Shown here piece after piece: positions 57,836-64,000 of a stretch of 64,000 nucleotides of DNA. The notes under the pieces were generated by a model. The model was given only the letters and a program-made list of their open reading frames with translations. It did not search any database and was not told where the DNA came from. Position 1 is the stretch's first letter. Each line of letters opens with the position of its first letter. Source of the stretch: Paraburkholderia sp. CNPSo 3274 (GTDB lineage Bacteria; Pseudomonadota; Gammaproteobacteria; Burkholderiales; Burkholderiaceae); assembly GCF_024206475.1 (NCBI RefSeq), contig NZ_JAMBPR010000070.1, positions 1-64,000 of the forward strand. The letters run 5' to 3'. Made by a program: the position numbers and the translations under genes.

Positions 57836-59059
57836 ATGCTCAACTGGGATGACGAGATCACGGCCGTAACTCCGTCGAGCGGTGCGCAGGAAAACGCAAT
57901 GCGCAACCCCGCGGGTCAGGCTGTCCAGGCTGCCGAGGTGCAGTTTGGTCTGCGTTCCGCTCCTCAGGCTTCCACGGCGACCAACATCTTCGCCAGCGAC
58001 TTCGCCGTCGCACCGCCGCCGCAAGCGCCGGTCTCGACCGAAGCGCGCGTGAATGTCGCCGACAAGCGCATCATCAACGGCCAGACCGACGTGAATCAGT
58101 TGGTCCCGTTCAAATACAAGTGGGCTTGGGAAAAGTACCTTGCGGGCTGCGCGAACCACTGGATGCCGCAGGAAATCAACATGTCCCGCGACATCGCCCT
58201 CTGGAAAGACCCCAACGGTCTGACCGAGGACGAGCGCCGCGTCGTCAAGCGCAACCTCGGCTTCTTCGTGACCGCCGACTCGCTCGCCGCGAACAACATC
58301 GTGCTCGGCACCTACCGGCACATCACGGCGCCCGAATGCCGCCAGTTCCTGCTGCGCCAGGCGTTCGAAGAGGCGATCCACACGCACGCCTACCAATACA
58401 TCGTCGAGTCGCTCGGTCTGGACGAAGGCGAGATCTTCAACGCGTACCACGAGGTCAAGTCGATCCGCGACAAGGACGAGTTCCTGATCCCGTTCATTCA
58501 TACGCTGACTGATCCGTCGTTCAAGACCGGCACGCTCGAAGCCGACCAGAATCTGCTCAAGTCGCTCATCGTGTTCGCCTGCATCATGGAAGGCCTGTTC
58601 TTCTATGTGGGCTTCACGCAAATTCTCGCGCTCGGCCGCCAGAACAAGATGACCGGCGCCGCGGAGCAGTACCAGTACATCCTGCGTGACGAGTCGATGC
58701 ACTGCAACTTCGGCATCGACCTCATCAACCAGATCAAGCTTGAAAACCCGCACCTGTGGACCCCGGCGTTCCGTGCGGAGATCACCGAACTGTTCAAGCA
58801 TGCGGTCGACCTCGAGTACCGCTACGCCGAGGACACCATGCCTCGCGGCGTGCTCGGTCTGAACGCATCGATGTTCAAGAGCTATCTGCGCTTCATCTGC
58901 AACCGCCGTTGCCAGCAGATCGGTCTCGATCAGCTGTTCCCGAACGAAGAGAATCCGTTCCCGTGGATGAGCGAGATGATCGACTTGAAGAAGGAACGCA
59001 ACTTCTTCGAGACGCGCGTGATCGAATATCAGACGGGCGGTGCGCTGTCCTGGGAGTAA
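57836..59059 (+). CDS. nrdB: Ribonucleoside-diphosphate reductase subunit beta (class Ia)
   Basis: A 407-residue small subunit carrying the di-iron tyrosyl radical. MLNWDDEI and a non-conserved Pro/Ala-rich stretch precede the core, which begins near 82 (VNVADKRIINGQTDVNQLVPFKYKWAWEKY). Iron ligands lie in FEEAIHTHAYQYI and RDESMHCNFGIDLI, as in other NrdB proteins. It ends with the NrdA-docking tail FFETRVIEYQTGGALSWE. ATG at 57836 was chosen over an in-frame ATG 12 bases upstream. It pairs with nrdA despite the long spacer. Confidence 0.94.
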   Translation: MLNWDDEITAVTPSSGAQENAMRNPAGQAVQAAEVQFGLRSAPQASTATNIFASDFAVAPPPQAPVSTEARVNVADKRIINGQTDVNQLVPFKYKWAWEKYLAGCANHWMPQEINMSRDIALWKDPNGLTEDERRVVKRNLGFFVTADSLAANNIVLGTYRHITAPECRQFLLRQAFEEAIHTHAYQYIVESLGLDEGEIFNAYHEVKSIRDKDEFLIPFIHTLTDPSFKTGTLEADQNLLKSLIVFACIMEGLFFYVGFTQILALGRQNKMTGAAEQYQYILRDESMHCNFGIDLINQIKLENPHLWTPAFRAEITELFKHAVDLEYRYAEDTMPRGVLGLNASMFKSYLRFICNRRCQQIGLDQLFPNEENPFPWMSEMIDLKKERNFFETRVIEYQTGGALSWE

Positions 59060-59508
59060 CCCGGGCGCACTGCGGTGCAAGTCTTTTGGGGTTGCCGGCA
59101 GGCGCCGTGCAGGCGCCTGGACCGGCATGATGATTAGGAGCAGGAACGCCTGATGCAAAGCATGCCCGGAGCCAGGTTGGCTCACCGACGTGACAGGCAC
59201 TTTGCGAACCCTTCAGAGGGATGGGCAAACTTCCCCCCGGAAAAGCGCGCAGGCTTCGCGTGTTGTGAGGCCGCCGCTTTCAACGAACGTTGCCCGGTGT
59301 CGGTAGCCGACGCCGGAATGACTTGGCGCGCTGTGCCTCGTGGCACGGCGCGCCTTACCGCATTCATTAGCGTAAGCGCGCGGGATCAGCGTACGCCGAT
59401 GAATAGCCCGCTTCGCAGCGTGCGCCGTGAGAAGCGTTCGCGGGAAGCGGGTTTTGACGAAGGGTGTAGTTTGAACTGACTCTCATCTGAACCTGAAGGA
59501 GAAAAAAA
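59060..59508 (+). other. Gene-free region between nrdB and the H1-like gene
   Basis: A frame at 59153-59479 (108 codons) has no ribosome site, no family likeness and shadow-like composition. No terminator with a T run follows nrdB. The region presumably carries the promoter of the H1-like gene, but no consensus pair was found. Confidence 0.45.
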
Positions 59509-60087
59509 ATGGCTATTGCCAAGAAGAAACCGGCGGCTAAGAAGGCCGCAGTGAAGAAGGTTGCAGCGAAGAAGGCAGCTCCGGCGAAGAAGGCCGCAGC
59601 GAAGAAGGTCGCGGTCAAGAAGGTCGCAGCCAAGAAAGTCGCCGTGAAGAAGGTTGCTGCGAAGAAGGCAGCACCGGCGAAGAAGGCCGCAGCAAAGAAG
59701 GTTGCAGCCAAGAAAGTCGCCGTGAAGAAGGTTGCTGCGAAGAAGGCAGCACCGGCGAAGAAGGCCGCAGCGAAGAAGGTTGCAGCCAAGAAAGTCGCCG
59801 TGAAGAAGGTTGCTGCGAAGAAGGCAGCGCCGGCGAAGAAGGCCGCGGCCAAGAAGGTTGCTGCGAAGAAGGTCGCAGCCAAGAAGGCGCCTGCGAAGAA
59901 GGCTGCTGCCAAGAAGGCTGCGCCTGCGAAGAAGGCTGCCGCCAAGAAGGCTGCCAAGAAGGCGCCTGCGAAGGCCGCTGCCGCACCTGCTGCCCCTGCT
60001 GCGCAACCGTCCGCGCCCGCAGCAACGGTCAAGACTGCCCTGAATCCGGCCGCTGCATGGCCGTTCCCGACCGGCAGCCGTCCGTAA
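59509..60087 (+). CDS. Histone H1-like nucleoid protein (Ala/Lys/Pro-rich repeats)
   Basis: A 192-residue, strongly basic, low-complexity protein made almost wholly of AAKK, VAKK and APAKK units, like the C-terminal tail of eukaryotic H1 and bacterial H1-like proteins. It should bind and compact DNA without sequence specificity. A 26-residue unit (VAVKKVAAKKAAPAKKAAAK plus KVAAKK) recurs at least three times. The last 35 residues turn Ala/Pro-rich and lose lysine. GAAGGAG lies eight bases before the ATG. Repeat number probably varies between strains. Confidence 0.85.
   Translation: MAIAKKKPAAKKAAVKKVAAKKAAPAKKAAAKKVAVKKVAAKKVAVKKVAAKKAAPAKKAAAKKVAAKKVAVKKVAAKKAAPAKKAAAKKVAAKKVAVKKVAAKKAAPAKKAAAKKVAAKKVAAKKAPAKKAAAKKAAPAKKAAAKKAAKKAPAKAAAAPAAPAAQPSAPAATVKTALNPAAAWPFPTGSRP
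59563..59880 (+). repeat. In-frame tandem repeats of 78 bp in the H1-like gene
   Basis: The string GCCGTGAAGAAGGTTGCTGC begins at 59641, 59719 and 59797, a strict 78-bp (26-codon) period; flanking diverged copies extend the array both ways. Multiples of three keep the frame open, so slippage or recombination would change protein length without frameshift. Confidence 0.85.
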
Positions 60088-60173
60088 GCAGTCCGAGACG
60101 AAGCGCGCAGGCTACATCGTTCGCGCGCTTCGTTGGCCGGGCCGGGCGGCTTGATGCGCAAGGCTCGATCCCG

Positions 60174-60210
60174 ATCCCGTCGCTGGGTTGTCCGCGGCGG
60201 GATTTTTTTC
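60174..60210 (+). terminator. Terminator of the H1-like gene
   Basis: ATCCCGTCGC (60174-60183) pairs with GCGGCGGGAT (60194-60203) with one G-U pair, followed by seven T. An extra 11-bp hairpin, ACGAAGCGCGC/GCGCGCTTCGT (60098-60133), lies between it and the stop codon, without a T run. Confidence 0.82.
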
Positions 60211-60264
60211 GTCTGGACTTCGTAATACTTGGTGTGAGGCCACGCTCATGCCGCGCGCGGGCAT

Positions 60265-60300
60265 GAAAAAAGGCGCATGCACAGGGGAGCACATGCGCCT
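60265..60300 (-). terminator. Terminator of the glycine-zipper lipoprotein gene
   Basis: AGGCGCATG and CATGCGCCT form a 9-bp stem around a 16-18-base loop; on the minus strand a T run follows the stem. Confidence 0.85.
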
Positions 60301-60348
60301 GAGGTTCCGCATCCGGCGCGAGGCGCCGCTGCGGTACAGGGGAAAACG

Positions 60349-60825
60349 TTAGTGCGTGACGCGCGTCGCGCCGCCGCTCGAGAGCAGTCGCACGCGGTCG
60401 CCCGCGTTGAAGACTTCACCGGTCGCGGTTTGCGTGATGGCGCGGTAGTCGCCGTTGTCGAGGCGCACCGTGATCTCGAGGCCGTCGCGCATGGCCACGC
60501 CGTTCTCGACCGCGTTGCCGGCCACGGCGCCCGCAATGCCGCCAATGATGCCGGTGACGATCGAGCCCGTGCCGCCGCCGATCTGACTGCCGGCCACCGC
60601 GCCGAGCGCGCCGCCACCGATCGCGCCAAGGCCGCTAGGCTGGCCGTTGTTCGAGCTGATCTTCACCGCGCGCACGCTTTCGACCGTGGCCATACGCACC
60701 GTTTGCTCGCGCTGCGCCTGCGAGGCCGTGTACACATCGGCAGAACTGCTGTTATAGGCGCAGCCCGACATCGCGAGCGACCCCGCGATCGTGGCTGCAA
60801 CAATCAGACGACTCGTTATTTTCAT
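60349..60825 (-). CDS. Glycine-zipper 2TM-domain outer-membrane lipoprotein (SlyB/Pcp-like)
   Basis: A 158-residue precursor. MKITSRLIVAATIAGSLAMSGC is a lipoprotein signal with the lipid-modified Cys at 22. The middle (about 70-115: GLGAIGGGALGAVAGSQIGG, then GIIGGIAGAVAGN) is the Rick_17kDa/glycine-zipper segment that can insert in membrane. The C-terminal ITVRLDNGDYRAITQ, FNAGDRVRLL resembles SlyB. The ATG at 60823-60825 was chosen because the longer frame puts 37 basic residues before the signal. Confidence 0.88.
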   Translation of the reverse strand: MKITSRLIVAATIAGSLAMSGCAYNSSSADVYTASQAQREQTVRMATVESVRAVKISSNNGQPSGLGAIGGGALGAVAGSQIGGGTGSIVTGIIGGIAGAVAGNAVENGVAMRDGLEITVRLDNGDYRAITQTATGEVFNAGDRVRLLSSGGATRVTH

Positions 60826-60868
60826 TCCCGTAGCTCCAATGGGCGCCGTTCGTGTGCGGCTCCCGCGT

Positions 60869-61810
60869 TCAGTTCGGCAGTTCGTAGCCGAATGCCTCCT
60901 TGAACCGTTCGTTGATTTGCGCCCGCGTGGGCGCATAGTTTTGCGGACCGAGATGCTCGATCTTGAGCGCGCCCATCAGGCTCGCGAGACGCCCCGTGGT
61001 TGCCCAGTCGAGGCCGTTCTCGATGCCGTAGAGCAGGCCGCCGCGGAAAGCGTCGCCGCAGCCGGTCGGGTCGAGCACCTGAGCGGCCTTGACCGGAGGA
61101 ATCTCCTCGATCTTGCCGCTGTGGTAGATCTGCGAGCCGTGCTCGCCGCGCGTGATGATCAGCGCGTCGACATGGCTGGCGATTTCGTCGAACGACCAGC
61201 CGGTGCGATGGCTGACAAGGTTGGCTTCGTAGTCGTTGACCGCTACGTAGGTCGCAAGTTCAATGGCGCGGCGCAAAGACGCGCCGTCGAAGAGCGGCAG
61301 GCCCTGGCCCGGATCAAAGATAAACGGCACGCCAGCCTTCGCGAACTGCTCGACGTGCTGAACCATGCCGTCGAAGCCGTCCGGCGCGACGATGCCGAGC
61401 TTGATGCCGGGCGCTTCGTCGGCGCGGTTCAAATGCGATTGCATCATCGCGCCCGGGTGGAACGCGGTGATCTGGTTGTTCTCGAGGTCGGTCGTGATCA
61501 TCGCCTGTGCGGACCACGTATCGTCCAGCACGCGCACGTGCGCCTTCGAGAGGCCGAGCGTGTCGAGGCGTTCGAGGTACGGGCGCGCGTCGGCGCCGCC
61601 GAGCGTCGCCATGATGCGTGCGTCGCCGCCGAGCAGATGCAGCGAGTACGCGATGTTGCCGGCACAGCCGCCGAACTCGCGGCGCATCGTCGGCACGAGA
61701 AAGCTCACGTTCAGGATGTGCACCTGCTCGGGGAGGATGTGCTCCCGAAAGCGACCCTCGAAGGTCATGATGTTGTCGTAGGCGAGCGAGCCGCAGATCA
61801 GCGTAGCCAA
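60869..61810 (-). CDS. PfkB-family carbohydrate/nucleoside kinase
   Basis: 313 residues from TTG at 61810-61808, which yields the family start ATLICGSLAYDNIMTFEGRF; AGGA lies nine bases upstream, and the longer ATG frame (328 aa) adds a Pro/Arg stretch without likeness. It has the PfkB substrate-side GGCAGNIAYSLHLLGG and the C-terminal signature DPTGCGDAFRGGLLYGIE with the catalytic Asp and anion hole. The closest functional group is adenosine or ribose/fructose-type sugar kinase; the substrate cannot be fixed from sequence. Confidence 0.85.
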   Translation of the reverse strand: MATLICGSLAYDNIMTFEGRFREHILPEQVHILNVSFLVPTMRREFGGCAGNIAYSLHLLGGDARIMATLGGADARPYLERLDTLGLSKAHVRVLDDTWSAQAMITTDLENNQITAFHPGAMMQSHLNRADEAPGIKLGIVAPDGFDGMVQHVEQFAKAGVPFIFDPGQGLPLFDGASLRRAIELATYVAVNDYEANLVSHRTGWSFDEIASHVDALIITRGEHGSQIYHSGKIEEIPPVKAAQVLDPTGCGDAFRGGLLYGIENGLDWATTGRLASLMGALKIEHLGPQNYAPTRAQINERFKEAFGYELPN

Positions 61811-61845
61811 GGCGGGAATTCCTGTAGGGCGTGGTAGGGGAAGGG

Positions 61846-61894
61846 GGCGGCGCACTGGCCTGGCAATGCAGGCTCCGGGAGAGTGTGCGCCGCC
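61846..61894 (-). terminator. Hairpin downstream of tpx
   Basis: GGCGGCGCAC (61846-61855) pairs perfectly with GTGCGCCGCC (61885-61894) seven bases after the tpx stop on the minus strand. No T run follows, so termination is only possible, not shown. Confidence 0.35.
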
Positions 61895-61900
61895 GCCGGA

Positions 61901-62401
61901 TTACTTCAGCGCGGCGAGTGCGGCGTCGTAGTTCGGTTCGTTCTTGATTTCGCTCACGCGCTCGGCGTGCAGGACGTTGTCGTTTTCGTCGAGCACGACG
62001 ACGGCGCGCGCGGTCAGGCCGGTGAGCGGGCCGCTCGTTACATCCACGCCATAGGCTTGCGCGAATTCATGGCCGCGGAAGGTCGAGGCCGTGACGACGT
62101 TGGCGATGCCTTCGGTCGTGCAGAAGCGCGAAGCGGCGAACGGCAGATCGCCCGAGATCACGACGACAGCCGTGTTGTTGAGGCCGGCAGCGGCTTCGTT
62201 GAACTTGCGCGTGGAGGTGGCGCAGGTCGGCGTATCGAGGCTCGGCACGATGTTCAGCACCTTGCGCTTGCCGGCGAAATCGGCGAGCGAGACAGGCTTC
62301 AGATCCTTGCCGACGAGCGAGAACGCCGGGGCCTTCTGGCCGACGCTCGGGAAGGTGCCGGCGACGTCGATCGGGTTACCGCCTAGCGTGACTTGACTCA
62401 T
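61901..62401 (-). CDS. tpx: Thiol peroxidase (atypical 2-Cys peroxiredoxin Tpx)
   Basis: A 166-residue thioredoxin-dependent peroxidase. The peroxidatic Cys is C60 in PSLDTPTCATSTRKF and the resolving Cys is C94 in SRFCTTEGI, both in the family positions. The N-terminus VTLGGNPIDVAGTFPSVG is typical of Tpx. GGAGAG lies about nine bases before the ATG. It acts on lipid and other hydroperoxides; in E. coli the protein is periplasm-associated, but no signal peptide is visible here. Confidence 0.94.
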   Translation of the reverse strand: MSQVTLGGNPIDVAGTFPSVGQKAPAFSLVGKDLKPVSLADFAGKRKVLNIVPSLDTPTCATSTRKFNEAAAGLNNTAVVVISGDLPFAASRFCTTEGIANVVTASTFRGHEFAQAYGVDVTSGPLTGLTARAVVVLDENDNVLHAERVSEIKNEPNYDAALAALK

Positions 62402-62503
62402 GATGTGCTCTCCGGGAATGCATGTTGTGGTAAATGGCGCGCCCGAAGCGGGACGCCGGGAAACGCGCGAGGCACGCCAGTGCGCCCGCGCACAGACGGA
62501 AAA

Positions 62504-63865
62504 TCAGGGGTAGAAAATTTCGATGCGGAAGTTCGATGCCACCACGTCGCCCGTGTCGAGCCGCACGATCATGGTCTGCGTGGTGCGTGCGGGCAGACCG
62601 GCTTCGATGGGCGTGCCGGGCGTGACGTAGTCCTGCGGCCACAGGACGCGCCGCACGACGATGTTGTTCTGCCGGTCGAGCAGCGAAAGCTCGATGGCGG
62701 GATATGCGAGCGCCACGTTGAAGCGGTTGCGCAGCGGTACCTTCAGTTCGAGGTGATGCGGCTCGTTGTCGACCTGGCGCAGATCGGACGGCTCGACCAG
62801 CAGGCCGTCGATGTCGCGCGGCGGCAGCACGCGACAGCCGAGCTGCTCGCACGCCTGCTGATAGAGCGGCTGCGAGTCGGGCCAGTAGACCATGACCGTT
62901 TCACGTTGCCACCACGCGAGCTGCACGACGAGCAGCGCGAGCAGCAGGATGGCGAAGAGCGTGCCGAGAATGCGCCAGACGAGGCCCCGCGAACCGCGCG
63001 GGCGGGCGGGCGCTTCGCGGGTGACGGCGAAGGGCGAGGTGCCGTCGTTGGGCGAGAGCGCGCTGAACGCAGGCTCGGGTGCGGCTTCGCGAGTGCGAGG
63101 GCCGAGTGCGGGCTCAGGGTCGTTCATGCGAGCCGCAGCCGATGCTTCGTTGGCCGAAAAGGTTGGCTCGGTTGGGCCGCTCGTGCCCAGATTCGGCTCG
63201 CTGCGCGTCCAGCGCGTGGCGGGCGGGAAGGGCTCGGCGGCTGCGGGCTGCTGGGGCGCCGCCGGTGCTGCTGCTGGTGCCGTCGGCGCGTGCGGCGCAT
63301 CTTGCGCTGCGCGCCCAAGCGTCGGTTCGTCGTCGAAGACGATCCGCGACTCGTGTCCGGGCGTAATCCCAGGCGTGGCGCCAGGGGTAATGCTTGCCCC
63401 TGGTAGTTTGTCGGCGTTGTATTTCAGGCGCGGATCGAGCTGATTGTCCTGTGGCGGCGCCCACGGGTCCCACGTGCGATTCGTGAAATCGGGTGTGGCG
63501 CTCAGCTGCGGAGGTGGCTCGTGCGATGGCGCTACTGCTGCGGGCTCATTCGCCTGACCAGGCTGAACATCGGGCTGCTGCGAAGTGGGCTGTGACGCAG
63601 ACTGCGACGCGAACTGTGAGGCGAGTTGTGAAGCGAGTTGTGAAGCGGGCTCCGATGGCGCCGCTGTCAGGCTGGCCGCGATTTCAGCCGCAACGGGCAC
63701 GGCGCGCGCGAAGTCGCCGCCTTCCGGCATCTCGTACAAACTGCCCGAGGCATCGAACGCTTCCTGACAATGTCCGCAACGCACGAGGCCGCGCCGCACC
63801 GCGAGCTGCGTGGGCTGGATGCGGAATACGGTTTCACAGAAGGGGCAGCGCGTTGCCAGAAGCAT
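62504..63865 (-). CDS. Zinc-ribbon (MJ0042) and DUF3426 domain membrane protein
   Basis: A 453-residue protein. N-terminal MJ0042-type zinc ribbon with C7-x2-C10 and C30-x2-C33 (TRCPFCETVFRI; VRCGHCQEAFDA). A long Pro/Ala/Gln/Ser-rich low-complexity linker (about 45-290) is followed by one membrane helix (about 296-318) and the DUF3426 domain of about 130 residues (NRFNVALAYPAIELSLLDRQ). Function unknown. In Burkholderiaceae this gene usually follows prmA, which may lie beyond the window. ATG at 63863-63865 was chosen for its direct lead into the zinc ribbon. Confidence 0.85.
   Translation of the reverse strand: MLLATRCPFCETVFRIQPTQLAVRRGLVRCGHCQEAFDASGSLYEMPEGGDFARAVPVAAEIAASLTAAPSEPASQLASQLASQFASQSASQPTSQQPDVQPGQANEPAAVAPSHEPPPQLSATPDFTNRTWDPWAPPQDNQLDPRLKYNADKLPGASITPGATPGITPGHESRIVFDDEPTLGRAAQDAPHAPTAPAAAPAAPQQPAAAEPFPPATRWTRSEPNLGTSGPTEPTFSANEASAAARMNDPEPALGPRTREAAPEPAFSALSPNDGTSPFAVTREAPARPRGSRGLVWRILGTLFAILLLALLVVQLAWWQRETVMVYWPDSQPLYQQACEQLGCRVLPPRDIDGLLVEPSDLRQVDNEPHHLELKVPLRNRFNVALAYPAIELSLLDRQNNIVVRRVLWPQDYVTPGTPIEAGLPARTTQTMIVRLDTGDVVASNFRIEIFYP
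63575..63646 (-). repeat. 12-bp tandem repeats in the zinc-ribbon protein linker
   Basis: The codons for SQLA, SQLA, SQFA, SQSA and SQPT form a degenerate 12-bp tandem array (unit near TGTGAAGCGAGT on the plus strand). It keeps frame on expansion or loss. Confidence 0.7.
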
Positions 63866-64000
63866 GTGGGCCGAGGATCTGGGTAGACCGGAGGATTGGT
63901 GATACCCGCATTCTACTGGCAATCCACCGCAGTCTACGACTTCGGGCGTGCCGCTTGGGGCTCGATCAGGCTCGCGCGAGCCTGATCGGAAAGCAAAGGG

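Noticed and set aside
59153..59479. 108-codon ORF between nrdB and the H1-like gene
   Set aside because: No ribosome site, no recognised family and low-complexity arginine/alanine content; probably chance.
59563..59880. Regular repeats considered as a CRISPR array
   Set aside because: The 78-bp units are contiguous, in frame and encode the H1-like protein; there are no unique spacers and no cas genes.
59367..60161. Minus-strand Ala/Phe-rich frame of 264 codons, looking like a membrane protein
   Set aside because: It is the mirror of the lysine codons (AAG read as CTT or TTC) in the H1-like repeats; no ribosome site or family likeness.

Overview
The window looks like core chromosome of a high-GC betaproteobacterium of the Burkholderiaceae, most likely Paraburkholderia, Caballeronia or a close relative. 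This is inferred from gene order (dcw cluster, then a peroxiredoxin, lpxC, dciA, secA and argJ; pilBCD, coaE, zapD and yacG; ispB against rplU, rpmA, obgE and proB), from a Burkholderia-type porin, a long NrdA/NrdB pair and an alanine/lysine-rich H1-like protein. I see no insertion sequence, prophage, integrase, CRISPR array or toxin-antitoxin pair. GC and codon use look uniform throughout.

Layout. 1-250: 3' part of a 5S rRNA gene and two terminators, the end of an rRNA operon. 260-7871: metabolic genes (M20 amidohydrolase, molybdopterin oxidoreductase, fadD, general porin, coq7). 8133-25760: a complete division and cell wall (dcw) cluster, mraZ-rsmH-ftsL-ftsI-murE-murF-mraY-murD-ftsW-murG-murC-ddl-ftsQ-ftsA-ftsZ, with many ATGA start/stop overlaps and an array of four MraZ-type repeats on its promoter. 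26024-31474: peroxiredoxin, lpxC, DciA-like protein (opposite strand) and secA. 31593-34154: argJ, a DUF815 ATPase and mutT. 34245-41115, minus strand: yacG, zapD, coaE, pilD, pilC, pilB, a CorC-family protein and tRNA-Pro(CGG). 41153-45548: ispB divergent from rplU-rpmA-obgE-proB. 45655-49557: a CNP1-like lipoprotein in frame with rppH, then proS and marC. 49645-53731: hpt, ffh, a CcsA-like membrane protein, a PP0621-like protein and ampD. 53907-59059: nrdA and nrdB behind a probable NrdR-controlled promoter. 59509-63865: H1-like protein, glycine-zipper lipoprotein, PfkB-family kinase, tpx and a zinc-ribbon/DUF3426 protein.

How the genes work together. The dcw genes make UDP-MurNAc-pentapeptide (MurC, D, E, F and Ddl), move it through lipid I and II (MraY, MurG) and build the divisome (FtsL, I, W, Q, A, Z); ZapD binds FtsZ. 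IspB supplies the octaprenyl tail of the quinone that Coq7 hydroxylates. AmpD recycles wall fragments, LpxC commits to lipid A, and SecA and Ffh target proteins for export.

No wholly new system is evident. The points most worth checking are: the rppH frame that runs without a stop into a lipoprotein with its own TTG start; the NrdR-box pair on the nrdA promoter, followed by a leader of about 350 nt with a 46-codon ORF; the long nrdA-nrdB spacer with a 15-bp hairpin; the MraZ-box array; and a large hairpin upstream of lpxC.
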